Positions 46,640 through 64,000 of a stretch of DNA of 64,000 nt are shown here, in pieces. The first letter of the stretch is position 1. Each line of letters opens with the position of its first letter. A model generated the notes under the pieces. That model saw nothing but the letters and a program-made list of their open reading frames with translations. It did not search any database and had not been told where the DNA came from. The stretch is from Lepus europaeus (lineage: Eukaryota > Chordata > Mammalia > Lagomorpha > Leporidae). Position numbers and translations under genes: made by a program. The stretch covers positions 82,426,253 through 82,490,252 of the forward strand of contig NC_084836.1 in assembly GCF_033115175.1 (NCBI RefSeq), in the 5' to 3' direction.

Positions 46640-47520
46640 CGGTGAGGGTTTAAAGGTGATAGTCACGTAGAAGAAACCAGAACGGCGTGATTCTTATCCC
46701 ACTGCACATCCACACTGGGTCTCAACCAGCGACGCACAAGAAACGTGACCCAAATGAGACCCAAATGCCATTTTATTAATAACTGAGGCAGCACTCAATG
46801 ATCCAGAAAACAGGAATCCGAAGAAAACTCAAATGAGGTTCTCACACGGTGGAAGCCAAGCGCTGTGCTGGGGAGAGGAGAGGCTGATCAGATTTCAAGG
46901 CTGTAGCTGTGAAGTAGTATCTTCTAGGGCTGTGTCTAGGAGCCACAGAAAAGGGGGAAAACCAACAGGACAGCCCAGGGAGGCTCTGAGCAGCTACCTA
47001 CATTCTGACTCCTGGAGTCAGGCCCTCTGCAAACCTCAACATACTTTAATTCTGAGCTGCTGAAACACACTTTTCACAAACATTCCCTTTCGATTTAAGC
47101 TCTCCTGGGTGAGTTTGTTGCATGCAACCCAAGAGACCAATCAGGAGACCAGTGAAGCAGTAATGATGGTGTCCTGACATTGCAGCCCAGCATCCAGACT
47201 GGCACCAACGGCAGGCGACCCACAAGCCAGGCCCACCAAAGGGATGGGGGGGAATCTGTAATGGAACTGAAGAACAGGGCAAGTCTATGCAACTAAGGAA
47301 TTGTGATCACATGCACCACTCCACAGGGATCTGTGAATCCCAGACTCAACATGGAGACTTGCTGACTCTAACCTTAAGGGGACTGCTACAGCTGAGTCTA
47401 ATGGAAACATAAAGCCACATTAACTAGTTTCAGAAAACGGGCTAATGGAAGCTGAATGTGAAACTTCATGCCAGCGTCTCATTCGGGTATAAAGAGAGGA
47501 ACACATCTTGAATATGCAAG
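46640..47520. other. DTD1-SMIM26 intergenic, unique sequence
   Basis: No repeat or gene recognised; a further minus-strand AATAAA near 46783-46788 could serve as a distal SMIM26 end. Confidence 0.4.
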
Positions 47521-47542
47521 TCCAGTTTCTCTCAAGGAAACA

Positions 47543-47548
47543 TTTATT
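47543..47548 (-). terminator. SMIM26: AATAAA polyadenylation signal of SMIM26
   Basis: A canonical AATAAA on the minus strand about 140 nt past the stop codon, giving a short 3' UTR ending near 47520-47530. Confidence 0.7.
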
Positions 47549-47684
47549 GCACATAATCAGTGATATTTTTACAGAAAAAAATCATATTAAATATATACTT
47601 TTCACAACCATAAAATGGAAATCAAGTCATCTATCGAGTGTCAATACTGAACCCGAGTCCTGATTTTCAGAATTTAGCACTCAA

Positions 47685-47872
47685 TCATGATTCTGGACCA
47701 CGGCCACCAGTCCACGATTTCCAATAGTTGAGGATCTTTTCAGTAATTGGAACAAAATCTTCTCGATAGGTGACAATTGTTTCCACATAAAACCCTTTGG
47801 GAGCCTCGAGTATTTCATTTGTTTGAACGGAAGTTTCCTGTGTTGAGATATCCTTTTGTTCTACTTCATTAC
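47685..47872 (-). CDS. SMIM26: SMIM26 coding exon 2
   Basis: Begins after a pyrimidine-rich AG acceptor with GNEVEQKDIS and ends WTGGRGPES then TGA at 47687-47685. This is the most conserved half of the protein. Confidence 0.93.
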
Positions 47873-48869
47873 CTTAAAAAGAAAAAAAAAAAAAAGATTA
47901 GATACAGTATTATAGTCATTTTCTCAAAAAAGAAAAAATAAGGGAAGGGAAAAAGAACAGATATGGCCACTACGATATTAAAATGTTTTTAATAAGTACT
48001 TAATGCTAGATATGTGTATTTTCAGGCCACTGACAATTTTTTAAAAATGATTATTTACTTGAAAAACACAATTACAGAAAGAGAGAGAGAGAAAGAGAAA
48101 GATATCTTCATCCGCTGGTTTATTCTCCCAAAGACTGCAATTCTCAGGCGGAAGCCAGGAGCATGTAACTTCATCTGGGTCTCCCATGCGGGTGCAGGGG
48201 CCCAAAGACTTGGGCCATCCTCCACTGCCCTCCCGGGCACATTAGCAGGGAGCTGGGCTGGAAGAGGAGCTGCCGGGAATGGAGGCAGCACCCACATGGG
48301 ATGCTGGTGCTGCAGGCAGTTTAACCCTTGTGCCCCACAACGCTGGCCTGACCACAACGAGTCTTCATCACAAAATGAGAACCTTCCGTTCTCTCACAAC
48401 GGCTTTACTGAGCTTCTTAACATACAAAACAATCCACTTCAAATGTACAATTCAGTGCTTTTTAGTATATTCAGATTTGGGCAACCAGCAAAACATCAGA
48501 CTACCTCCATCCACAAAAGGAAGACCCCATACCTTTAGCCTTCTGGCCTATGACAACCTCTCTAGTCAACTTCCTGTCTCTATAGGTTTCCTTTTACACC
48601 CAATAACTAGGAAGACCCGATCCCACGCGGGTGCAGGGGTGCAAGATCCTTCTTTGGCAACTACAAGTTCTGCAGAATAAACCGGCACGACCCCCAGGGC
48701 ACTGTCCACCCGAAGTCCGAGGGTCTAGAGGAAGGCGCCGCCGGAGAGCACTACCTGACGGCTTCTTTTTGCGGTTGAGGAAAAACACGGAGCCCATTAG
48801 GGTCCAGGCGCCCACTGCGTAGACCACAGACATCCGCCGGTACCAGCTCGCGGCCTGCTTAGGCTGCAT
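47685..48869 (-). CDS. SMIM26: SMIM26, small integral membrane protein 26 (complete, two exons)
   Basis: A 100-residue microprotein; human SMIM26 (once annotated as LINC00493) has 95. Coding exons are 48869-48755 and 47872-47685 (115 + 188 nt, stop TGA included), with GT at 48754-48753 and AG at 47874-47873. The N-terminal part holds WYRRMSVVY followed by one hydrophobic segment at about residues 13-32 and a basic stop (NRKKK), so a single-pass membrane protein is expected. The C-terminal block GFYVETIVTYREDFVP and ITEKILNYWKSWTGG is close to the human protein as I remember it; the middle and the first eight residues diverge. Published work places the human protein in mitochondria with effects on respiratory function; that is family knowledge, not visible here. 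The start has A at -3 and the reading frame is open throughout. Confidence 0.92.
48041..48353 (-). mobile_element. CSINE in SMIM26 intron
   Basis: Reversed, moderately diverged. Confidence 0.88.
48375..48615 (-). mobile_element. old L1 3' UTR fragment in SMIM26 intron
   Basis: AAATGTACAATTCAGTGCTT and CTGTCTCTATAGGTTTCC are the reverse of a typical L1M 3' UTR. Confidence 0.65.
48755..48869 (-). CDS. SMIM26: SMIM26 coding exon 1 (membrane segment)
   Basis: ATG at 48869-48867. Encodes MQPKQAASWYRRMSVVYAVG and continues to KKKPS plus one base, then a GT donor. It carries the only hydrophobic stretch of the protein. Confidence 0.92.
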
Positions 48870-49110
48870 GCTGCCTCTGGTTGGAGGCCTGGATCCGCCG
48901 AGGCCCCCGTAGGAGGCGGGACTTCCGGCTGGCGCGTCGCAGCCGCCGCCACTGCAACCAATGGGAAGCCGGCCACTACGGCCGCTTCCTGCTCTGGCCC
49001 CGATGCTTCATGGGACGTGTAGTCCCAACGGTCTGTCTCGGCGTGGACCCCGAGATTGCGAGTCGAGGTGGGACTTGGTCCTGAGCTGCGGGAGGAGGAC
49101 CCTGCATACC
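48870..49110 (-). promoter_or_regulatory. SMIM26: SMIM26 promoter with ETS, CCAAT and ZNF143-like sites
   Basis: A GC-rich stretch directly upstream of the SMIM26 start. On the minus strand CCGGAAGT lies at 48928-48921. CCAAT reads on the plus strand at 48958-48962. At about 49004-49025 TTCATGGGACGTGTAGTCCC resembles the SBS element bound by ZNF143/THAP11. These are all typical of TATA-less housekeeping promoters. Binding is inferred. Confidence 0.65.
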
Positions 49111-49620
49111 ACGCGAAGGGCACCAGATGGCAGCTTCTCTGAGCAGCCACTTGTCATCTGACAACGTGTAATGCCTGCTTGGCAGGATTTGACGAGGTCA
49201 CCTCCATCTCTTGCAAGCTCTCAAGATGTGCGGCGACCTCTTGTCTCTAAACCGCACCTCTCGCTCCTCCCTGCTTTCCCTCCAGGAGGTCAGTTTGGGT
49301 GAACTTTGGGGACGCCCAGGCCAACGTGGTCCCTCCGCTGTGCTCGGGGTTCCCCTGCTTTCCTGCCTCCATCAGTGACACCTGGCTCCCACCCCACGCC
49401 CCTATCAATCCTGGCTGACTCTAAGCCATGCACACGTGCGTGTGCACCTGCTTCTCGCTTTCACCTTTCTCTCGCACTTCTTCACAGCGTGATCTCCAAC
49501 GCTGCAATAGCGGGGCTGAGCTCAGTACATCCCGGTTACCTGCTCCAACCGCACTCGGAAACTTGATTTCTAAAGCATCTGACACCCTGGCTTCGAAGAC
49601 GTCACTTTCCCGGGAATCTC
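49110..49620. other. intergenic upstream of SMIM26, unique sequence
   Basis: GC-moderate; no repeat or gene recognised. Confidence 0.5.
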
Positions 49621-49629
49621 GCAGGGATT

Positions 49630-49965
49630 TTTTTCTTTTTTCTTTTTTTTTTCTTTCTTTTTTTTTTTTTTTTACTTATTGATTTTATTTTATCGAAAGC
49701 CAGAGCTACAAAGAGGCAGAGAGAAAGAGAAGGGGGGGGGGGGATCTTCCATGTGTTAGTTCACTCCCAGATGGCCTCAACGGCAGGAGCTGCGACGACC
49801 GGAGGCCAGGAGCCTCCTCCAGGTCTCCCAAGTGGGTGCAGGGGCCCAAGGACTTGGGTCATCTTCCACTGCTTTCCCAGGCCATAGAGAGCTGGATCGG
49901 AAGAGGAGCAGCCGGGACTCGCAACGGCGCCCATATGGGATAAGGGCACTACAGGCAGAGGCTGC
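49630..49965 (-). mobile_element. CSINE
   Basis: Reversed, with a long mixed T/C tail and a G-run at 49732-49743. Confidence 0.9.
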
Positions 49966-50039
49966 TCCTCTCCTTCCCTCCCCCACCCCCGGGATGTTTT
50001 TATGTTGCCCACCCTTTAAAGGTGGTTCTGCCCTACAGA

Positions 50040-51280
50040 AATCCACACCTACAAAAATTAACTCTAAATGGACCACTGGCTTGCTTAACATGTAAAAGCT
50101 GAAGCTAAAAACCTGGAAGAAAACGTAGGAGAGAATCTTTGTCACTTTGAGATAAGCAAAGATTCCTAACGTGACGAAAAGCATTGAACCATATGCAAAA
50201 AACTGATCTTTTCAAAGTTAAAACTTTGGCTATTTGAAGTCACAGTTGAGAAAATGAAAAGATTGCCACTGAATTAAATACTCAAAATACATATATGTGA
50301 CGAGGGATACATACCCAGGATATATGAGGACCCCTTATGGAAGACAACCCATGTGACTGGGCCTCAGTCACCACCAAAACGTAAATTACGCATTCTGGGG
50401 CCTTTGTGGGGTGGTGCAGCAGGTGAAGCTGCTGCCTACAATGCTGGCATCCCATATAGGACAGCCGGTTCCAGTCCTGGCTGCTCTGCCTCCCATCCAG
50501 CTCCCTGCTAATGCACCTGGGAAGGCAGTGGAAATTGGCCCAAGTGCTTGGGTCCCTGCCACCCATGTGGGAGACCTGGATGGAGTTCCAGCTTCCTTTG
50601 GCCTGGCCCAGCCCTGGCCATTGTGGGCATTTGGGGAATGGAGCAGCAGCTGAAGATCTCTTTCTCTGTCTCTCCCTCTGTCACTCTGCCTTTCAAATAA
50701 AGTAATTTTTTTAACCACATATTTTACAATGGGACACATCTACACACCTATTAGGATGGCTAAATTTAGACTGAGAATACCAGTTGTAAGAATTTGGGGC
50801 AATTGGGGACACTTACTAGTGGAAACATAAATGTTACAACATGTTTACAAAACCGGCAGTTCCTAGAACCGGAACATATACCTACCATACAACCCTGACA
50901 TTCCATTCTTAGTTGTTAACCCAAGAGAACTGAAAATCTATGTCCACATGAAGACATCTACAGATATTGTTTTATTTTTAACAGCAAAAAATAGAAACCA
51001 CGTACATGTTCATCAGGTAGAAAATGGATAAATGAAATGTGACATATCACTTTGCAATACAAAGGAACTACTGATAACATGCAACTCACAGATGAGTCTT
51101 AAATGGGTTATGCTGAGAAGAAAACCAGATAAAACAAACGGGTGATAGTGGTAGAAGGTTGACCAGTAACTGTTGCAACCAGGATACACATGGGAAGGAC
51201 TAAAGGGGGTTTGAGTAAGTTTTGGGGGCTGTTGAAATGTTCTGTATGTTGGTGGGTTCGTGGGTGGACACATTTATTAA
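50040..51280 (+). mobile_element. L1 3' end, split by one CSINE
   Basis: Pieces at 50040-50396 and 50717-51280. AACCTGGAAGAAAACGTAGG, CACACCTATTAGGATGGCTA and GAAATGTTCTGTATGTTGG lie in L1 order. Confidence 0.8.
50397..50716 (+). mobile_element. CSINE in L1
   Basis: Complete apart from a slightly altered head. Confidence 0.88.
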
Positions 51281-51291
51281 AACTCATTGTA

Positions 51292-51589
51292 GGGGCCGGT
51301 GCTGTGGCGCAGCGGGTTAATGCCCTGGCCTGAAGGGCTGGCATCCCATGTGGGCGCCGGTTCGAGACCCGGCTGCTCCACTTCAAATGCTGCTCTCTGC
51401 TAATGGCCTGGGAGGGAAGTGGAGGATGGCCCAAGTCCTAGGGCCCTTGCACCTATGTGGGAGACCAGGAGGAGGCTCCTGGCTCTTGGCTTTGGATCGG
51501 CGCAGCTCCGGCCATTGCAGCCAATTGGGGAGTGAACCATTGGATGGAGGACCTCTCTCTCTGCATCTCCTCTTTTTTTTTTTTTTTTT
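51292..51589 (+). mobile_element. CSINE ending in poly-T, with perfect target-site duplication
   Basis: The head is near-consensus. The 3' end stops inside the CT tract (TGCATCTCCTC) and is followed by 17 T (51573-51589) instead of an A-tail. AACTCATTGTA repeats exactly at 51281-51291 and 51590-51600. Confidence 0.92.
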
Positions 51590-51644
51590 AACTCATTGTA
51601 CATTCTAACTGGCTGTATTTTTTTAAAGGATGCTAGTTTTACTT

Positions 51645-51959
51645 TTTTTTTTTTTAAGATTTATTTATTTGAAAGAGTTACACACAGAGAAAAGGAGAGG
51701 CGGGGGGAGAGAGAGAGAAAGAGAAAGGTAGGTCTTCCATCTACTGGTTCACTCCTCAATTGGCCACAACGGCTCGAGCTGAGACAATCCAAAGTGAGGA
51801 GCCAGGAAATTCTTCCGGGTCTCCCACGCAGGTGCAGGAGCCTAAGCACTTGGGCCATCTTCTGCTTTCCCAGGCCATAGCAGAGAGCTGGATCAGAAGT
51901 GGAGCAGCTGGGACTAAAACCAGTGTCCATGTGGGATGCCAGCACTGCAGGCACTGGCC
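51645..51959 (-). mobile_element. CSINE
   Basis: Reversed, with TTTAAGATTTATTTATTTG. Confidence 0.9.
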
Positions 51960-52212
51960 CCATTACTATTTTTTAAATAAAGATTTATTTTTTTGAGAGA
52001 CAGAGTTACAGACAGAGGGAGAGACAGAAGTCTTCCATCCACTGGTTCAACCCTCCAAATGGCCACAACTGTCAGAGCTGAGCTGATATGAAGCCAGGAG
52101 CCAGGAGTTTCTTCTGGGTCCCCCATGTGGCTGCAGGGGCCTAAGCACTTGGGCCATGTTCTAGTGCTTTCCCAGGCCATCAGCAGGGAACTGGATTAGA
52201 AGTTGAGCATCT

Positions 52213-52537
52213 GGGGCCAGCACTGTGGTGCAGTGGGTTAAAGCCCTGGCCTTCAGTGCCAGCATCCCATATGGGCACTGGTTCAAGTTCTGGCTGCTCC
52301 ACTTCCAATCCAGCTCTCTGCTATAACCTGGAATAGCAGTAGATGGCCCAAGTGCTTGGGCTCCTGTACTGCATGGGAAACCTGGAAGAAGCTCCCGGCT
52401 CCTGGCTTCAGCTCAGCTCAGCTCTAGCCATTGTGGTCATTTGGGAAGTGAACCAGAGGTTGGAAGACCTCTTTCTCTGACTCTACCTCTCTCTGTAATT
52501 AAAATTCAAATAAATAAAATAACTCTTTAAAAAAAGA
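52213..52537 (+). mobile_element. CSINE nested in a CSINE
   Basis: GTTGAGCATCT (52202-52212) and GTTGAGTAGCT (52538-52548) flank it. Confidence 0.92.
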
Positions 52538-52607
52538 GTTGAGTAGCTAAGTTGAACTGGCACCCATATGGGATGCCAGCACTAAAAGCAGATTAAAGGC
52601 AGAGGCT

Positions 52608-52693
52608 CCCTCGCTGCAATCTATTGAAAGTCAACCCTTGACACAAGGGTTTGTAAAACAGAAAGAAAAAAATAAATAAAATAAAAAATAATA
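52608..52693 (+). repeat. retroposed 3' end of 28S rRNA with A-rich tail
   Basis: The first 50 or so bases match the last bases of mammalian 28S rRNA (CCCTCGCTGC, then ATCTATTGAAAGTCA, then GACACAAGGGTTTGT). An A-rich tail follows to 52693. A perfect 13-bp target-site duplication flanks it (52595-52607 and 52694-52706). It landed inside an older minus-strand CSINE. The match is from memory of the 28S terminus. Confidence 0.85.
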
Positions 52694-52898
52694 AAAGGCA
52701 GAGGCTTAGCCTACTACACCACAGCACTGGACCCAACTGGGTGCATTTTATTTATGTAAAGTATACTTAAGGGTCTGGTTGAAGCATCAAAGTTAGTTTA
52801 CTTGGGTAATCAAATTATTTAAACTAGGAAACAGTTTGCCCAAGCTGGCTGTGTATGGTGGGAAAACATATATTTAGAATTAGCCAGCTGGACTCAGT

Positions 52899-53414
<516 letters not shown>

Positions 53415-53488
53415 TTAAATGCACTGAATCGAGTTTAAACAATCCAGATTTATGTATTGTTGTTATCAATGACATTGAAAGCCAAGGG

Positions 53489-53850
53489 GCCCACGCCGTG
53501 GTTCACTTAGCTAATCCTCTGCCTGTGGCACCATCATTCCATATGGGCACCGGGTTCTGTCCTGGTTGCTCCTCTTCCAGTCCAGCTCTCTGCTGTGGCC
53601 AGGGAGGGCAGTGGAGGATGGCCCAAATGCTTGGGCCCCTGCACCCGCATGGGAGACCGGGAGGAAGTACCAGGCTCCTGGCTTCGGATTGGCACAGCGC
53701 TGGCCATAGCGGCCATTAGGGGAGTGAACCAACGGAAGGAAGACCTTTCTCTCTGTCTCTCTCTCACTGTCTAACTATAACTCTCTCTCTTTCACTGTCT
53801 TAACTCTGCCTGGCAAAAAAAAAAAAAAGAAAAAAGAAAAAAGAAAAAAA
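53489..53850 (+). mobile_element. young CSINE with target-site duplication
   Basis: GAAAGCCAAGG at 53478-53488 and 53851-53861. Confidence 0.93.
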
Positions 53851-53861
53851 GAAAGCCAAGG

Positions 53862-54365
53862 AACAATTGGTGTTAGTGAATAGTGATTGATTAATGATTG
53901 AGGCATGTTACATTCCCACACATTATGTGATCTGTATGTATGGAAAGGCAACACTGGCCGCTGATCACTCTTCCTACAATGGGCCTGCAATGACAAGTTC
54001 ACGCCGTAAAGCACACAGATGTTTGCTTGGTCAGTGCAGGGCACCCTGGCTGACTTAAGCCTCCGCATCCACCACTTGAGTCCATACCTCAGTAACACTG
54101 TTACAGACAAAACAAATTGGTAATCTGCCTCGAGCTTGCTTCTTTTCCCATCTCATCAGCCTTGCTCCTGTCACCTACTGCCCTGTTGGTCTCTCCTGAA
54201 AGCCAAGGCAGGGAATTTTCAGCTTGCAGATCCCCCAAGCTCCTTCAACTCAAAATATCCAGAACTGAACTTACCAACACCACTCCCAAAAGGAAACAAA
54301 GCTTCTCTTTATTTTCCTCATTTGGAGACTAGGAATCATCCATGGACTTCATTAGGTAGAATAAG
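53862..54365. other. SMIM26-SEC23B intergenic, unique sequence
   Basis: No feature recognised. Confidence 0.5.
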
Positions 54366-54380
54366 CAGCTGGAATTTCTT

Positions 54381-54712
54381 TTTTTCAGATTTATTTAGTT
54401 ATTTGAAAGAGTTACACAGAGAGAGAAGGAGAGGCAGAGAGAGAGAGAAATCTTACATTCACTGGTTTACTCCCCGGATGGCTGCAACGGCAGGAGTTGA
54501 GCTGATCCGAAGCCAGGAGCCAGGAGCTTCCTCCAGGTCTCCCACGCGGGTGCAGGTGCCCAAGGACTTGGGGCATCCTCCACTGCTTTCCCAGACCATA
54601 GCAGAGAGCTGGATTGGAAGCGGAGCAGCCGGGACTCAAGCCGGTGCCCATATGGGATGCTGGTACTGCAGGTGGCAGCTTCACCCACTATGCCACAGCG
54701 CCGGCCCCCAGA
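54381..54712 (-). mobile_element. young CSINE with 14-bp target-site duplication
   Basis: AGCTGGAATTTCTT at 54367-54380 and 54713-54726. Confidence 0.94.
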
Positions 54713-54765
54713 AGCTGGAATTTCTTAGAAGAGAGCAAAGTATTTTTTCCTATTAAGAAACAAGG

Positions 54766-55085
54766 GGCTGGCGTTGTGGTACAGTGTGTTGAGCCAGTGC
54801 TTAGGACACCCACATCCCATATAAGAGTAACAGTGTGTGTTCTATTACCTCTAATTCTGGCCCGACTTCCTGCTAAGGTGCCTGGGAAGCAGTGGAAGAT
54901 GGCTCAAGGACTTGAGTTCCTGCTACCCACCTGGGAGACCAGGATGGTGCTCCTGGCTCCTGGCTGCACCCTGCCCAGCCCTGGCTGTTGTGGCATTTGG
55001 GGAGTGAGCAAATGGGCGACCTCTGTCTCTCCTTGCCTTTTAAATAAATCAATACATAAACCTTTTTTAAAAATAAAAAATTAGG
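54766..55085 (+). mobile_element. CSINE
   Basis: GGGGCTGGCGTTGTGGTACAG head; A-rich tail. Confidence 0.88.
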
Positions 55086-55315
55086 AACTCTGGGGAAAAC
55101 AACAGCAAATCTAAAAATTCATAATACAAAAAGGAAGTAAGCCAGGATGCAGCATTATGGCATGTGAGGACATGGACTGACTCTGTCATCTGGAATGTTC
55201 TCCTTCAAGTGGGACAAGGACAGACTGGGCCATCAGAGTCCTGGAGGAAAAGGTCCCGCTCCTACCTGACTCAGACGTGAGTGACACTGACATCAGCAAA
55301 ATGCTGGAGATGCTC

Positions 55316-55992
55316 TTTATTAGTTTTCACTCCCACAGCCAACTCAGAGAAAAAAAGATAGAATTATGGTACAGGCCAGAATTTAGATTTTGCCAATCTT
55401 GATAATATAAAAATAAAGATAGAGCCGACCAAAAATGGAGGGTGGAGAGAAAGGTCTTAATATCCACATTCTATGAAAATGGGAATTGAGAAATAGCAGC
55501 TAAAATAGTATTCTACAAGAACAACAAAAAGTGTAAAAAAGATTAAAAGCAATTCTTCTCCCTGAAGAGGAGGTTAGGATGAGGGAGTGTGGGGACCGAG
55601 GCTATCTGTTCTCAGCTCTTAGGATAAGGTATTTCTTTTTGTTTGGGGTTTGTTTATTGGACTGTGCAGTTGTATGACTCTGATTAAAAAAGAGTATTTG
55701 TTCAAGTTATTTTATTTGATGCCCAGGGTGCATGTGTCCTGACTGCACTGGAGCCCCTCAGGCTGACAGCCACGCCTGACGTTTCCCCGGCCACGCGTGT
55801 CCAGCCGCTCGCCTCACACACTTGCATGCACTGTGGACTGCTTCTTGGCTTTCCTAACATCTAGGCAGTATTTGAGTATTATGTTCAGGAAGTGCTTCTT
55901 AAGACTTATAACACACACACACACACACACCTCAGAAGATCAAATCTATATTAGCATTGTTTTAGTTGGTGCTTTTTCCGGCCAGATTTATT
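55316..55992 (-). terminator. SEC23B: candidate SEC23B polyadenylation signals
   Basis: Three AATAAA hexamers on the minus strand lie after the stop: 55992-55987, 55658-55653 and 55321-55316. I cannot tell which is used; the 3' UTR would be about 0.35, 0.7 or 1.0 kb. Confidence 0.4.
55911..55930 (+). repeat. (AC)n microsatellite
   Basis: Ten AC units, in or near the SEC23B 3' UTR. Confidence 0.9.
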
Positions 55993-56314
55993 TCCATTAT
56001 GATGATTAAGGTTTCCATTTAAACAAGCTGCCAAAATACATGACCTCTGATTTCACACAGGTTATAAAAGTTAGGACAGAAAAAGAACATAAACATCTAC
56101 AAGTAGCACAACAGTGATGACCTTATAATTGCATGGTACAGGAAAAAGGGCACAGAAGAGGAATACAAATAACTTATAATCGAGGGCTGCAGTCAGAATT
56201 TCCTTTGATGACCTCTTAAAACCCACCAGAAGAGTGAAAGGAACGTTACTAAGCCTTTACAAACAACCGTGCACACTCTCAGAGTGCGTCCTCCCCTCCC
56301 GGGCACATCGTCCC

Positions 56315-63536
<7,222 letters not shown>

Positions 63537-64000
63537 GAGAATTTCGGCTTCCCAAGATGAGACCCTCTGGGATCTGCTGGGTAACAATGTGAATAAACAC
63601 TACCCAAATGTACACTGACAAATGGTTACCGTTTCTGGGTACATTTTAAAGTTACATGTTTTTGACTATGATTTTAAAAATATTTAAAGGTCCTCGGGAT
63701 ATGGCAGAGCTTCCACATGAAAAGGAAAAGGTCAACAAACAATTTCCAGAGCACCTGGGCTGTGGAGACAGAATGTCTGCTCTCTGAGAAGTCAGGTTCC
63801 ATGGGAAAAAAGCCCTCTGGGGCATCCTCACATTACCAGCCACAGCACTGAAATAACTACAGCAGGTGGGGGTGGTGATGGGCCAGCCCACCACCCAGAG
63901 CTGTGGAGTTGAGGATAGATCCTGAAAGACATGAATGGGATGGCTGGAGGTCAGGGAGAGGGGACTGCAGGCCTAGGAAGGGCAGATGAGAGCTCAGGGC
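63537..64000. other. SEC23B intron, unique sequence
   Basis: No exon recognised before the window ends. Confidence 0.5.

Larger units (their letters stand above)
51966..52738 (-). mobile_element. old CSINE split by a younger CSINE and by a 28S rRNA insert
   Basis: Pieces at 51966-52212, 52538-52607 and 52694-52738 read as one reversed CSINE once the two inserts are removed. Confidence 0.88.

Noticed and set aside
48594-48754. C-terminal extension of SMIM26 exon 1 frame
   Set aside because: The frame past 48755 has no family match, while splicing to 47872 restores the conserved C terminus.

Overview
The window is a piece of a mammalian genome, most probably the European rabbit or another lagomorph. 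The clearest sign is about 66 copies of the tRNA-derived lagomorph C-repeat (CSINE), many with A-tails and target-site duplications. All real host genes lie on the minus strand. Reading right to left they are SEC23B (last five coding exons), SMIM26 (complete, two exons) and DTD1 (coding exons 1-4; the rest lies off the left edge). This order and orientation match human 20p11.23 as I remember it.

Layout. 1-5429: DTD1 intron 4, with SINEs, an old L1 tail and a few decayed copies of a 42-bp minisatellite. 5430-5536: DTD1 exon 4. 5776-7160: about 33 copies of the minisatellite, starting 240 bp from exon 4. 7160-31732: rest of DTD1 intron 3, a SINE-rich stretch that includes L1 blocks at 10975-13400, 13405-15430 and 24715-28500. 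31733-31968 and 34224-34314: DTD1 exons 3 and 2. 38930-39720: CpG-rich DTD1 promoter with exon 1 (39384-39426). 39720-47520: intergenic SINEs and fossil LTR pieces. 47543-48870: SMIM26, with a GC-rich promoter at about 48870-49110. 49110-56300: intergenic, with an L1 tail, an open RPL23A retrocopy (52899-53366) and an 86-bp insert derived from the 3' end of 28S rRNA. 56315-63002: SEC23B 3' exons. 63003-64000: SEC23B intron.

The genes are unrelated housekeeping genes: tRNA proofreading (DTD1), a mitochondrial microprotein (SMIM26) and COPII coat assembly (SEC23B). I see no sign that they form one pathway. Exon borders were set by hand from GT/AG sites, reading phase and remembered human protein sequences. 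The three sets of exons join in frame: 159 DTD1 residues, 100 SMIM26 residues plus stop, and 186 SEC23B residues plus stop.

Nothing here looks like a new multi-gene system. The best unusual items are the minisatellite hugging DTD1 exon 4, with an inverted-repeat core in nearly every unit; the retroposed 28S rRNA tail; a CSINE that ends in poly-T but has a perfect target-site duplication; a target site used twice so that it now occurs three times; and the near-perfect RPL23A retrocopy.
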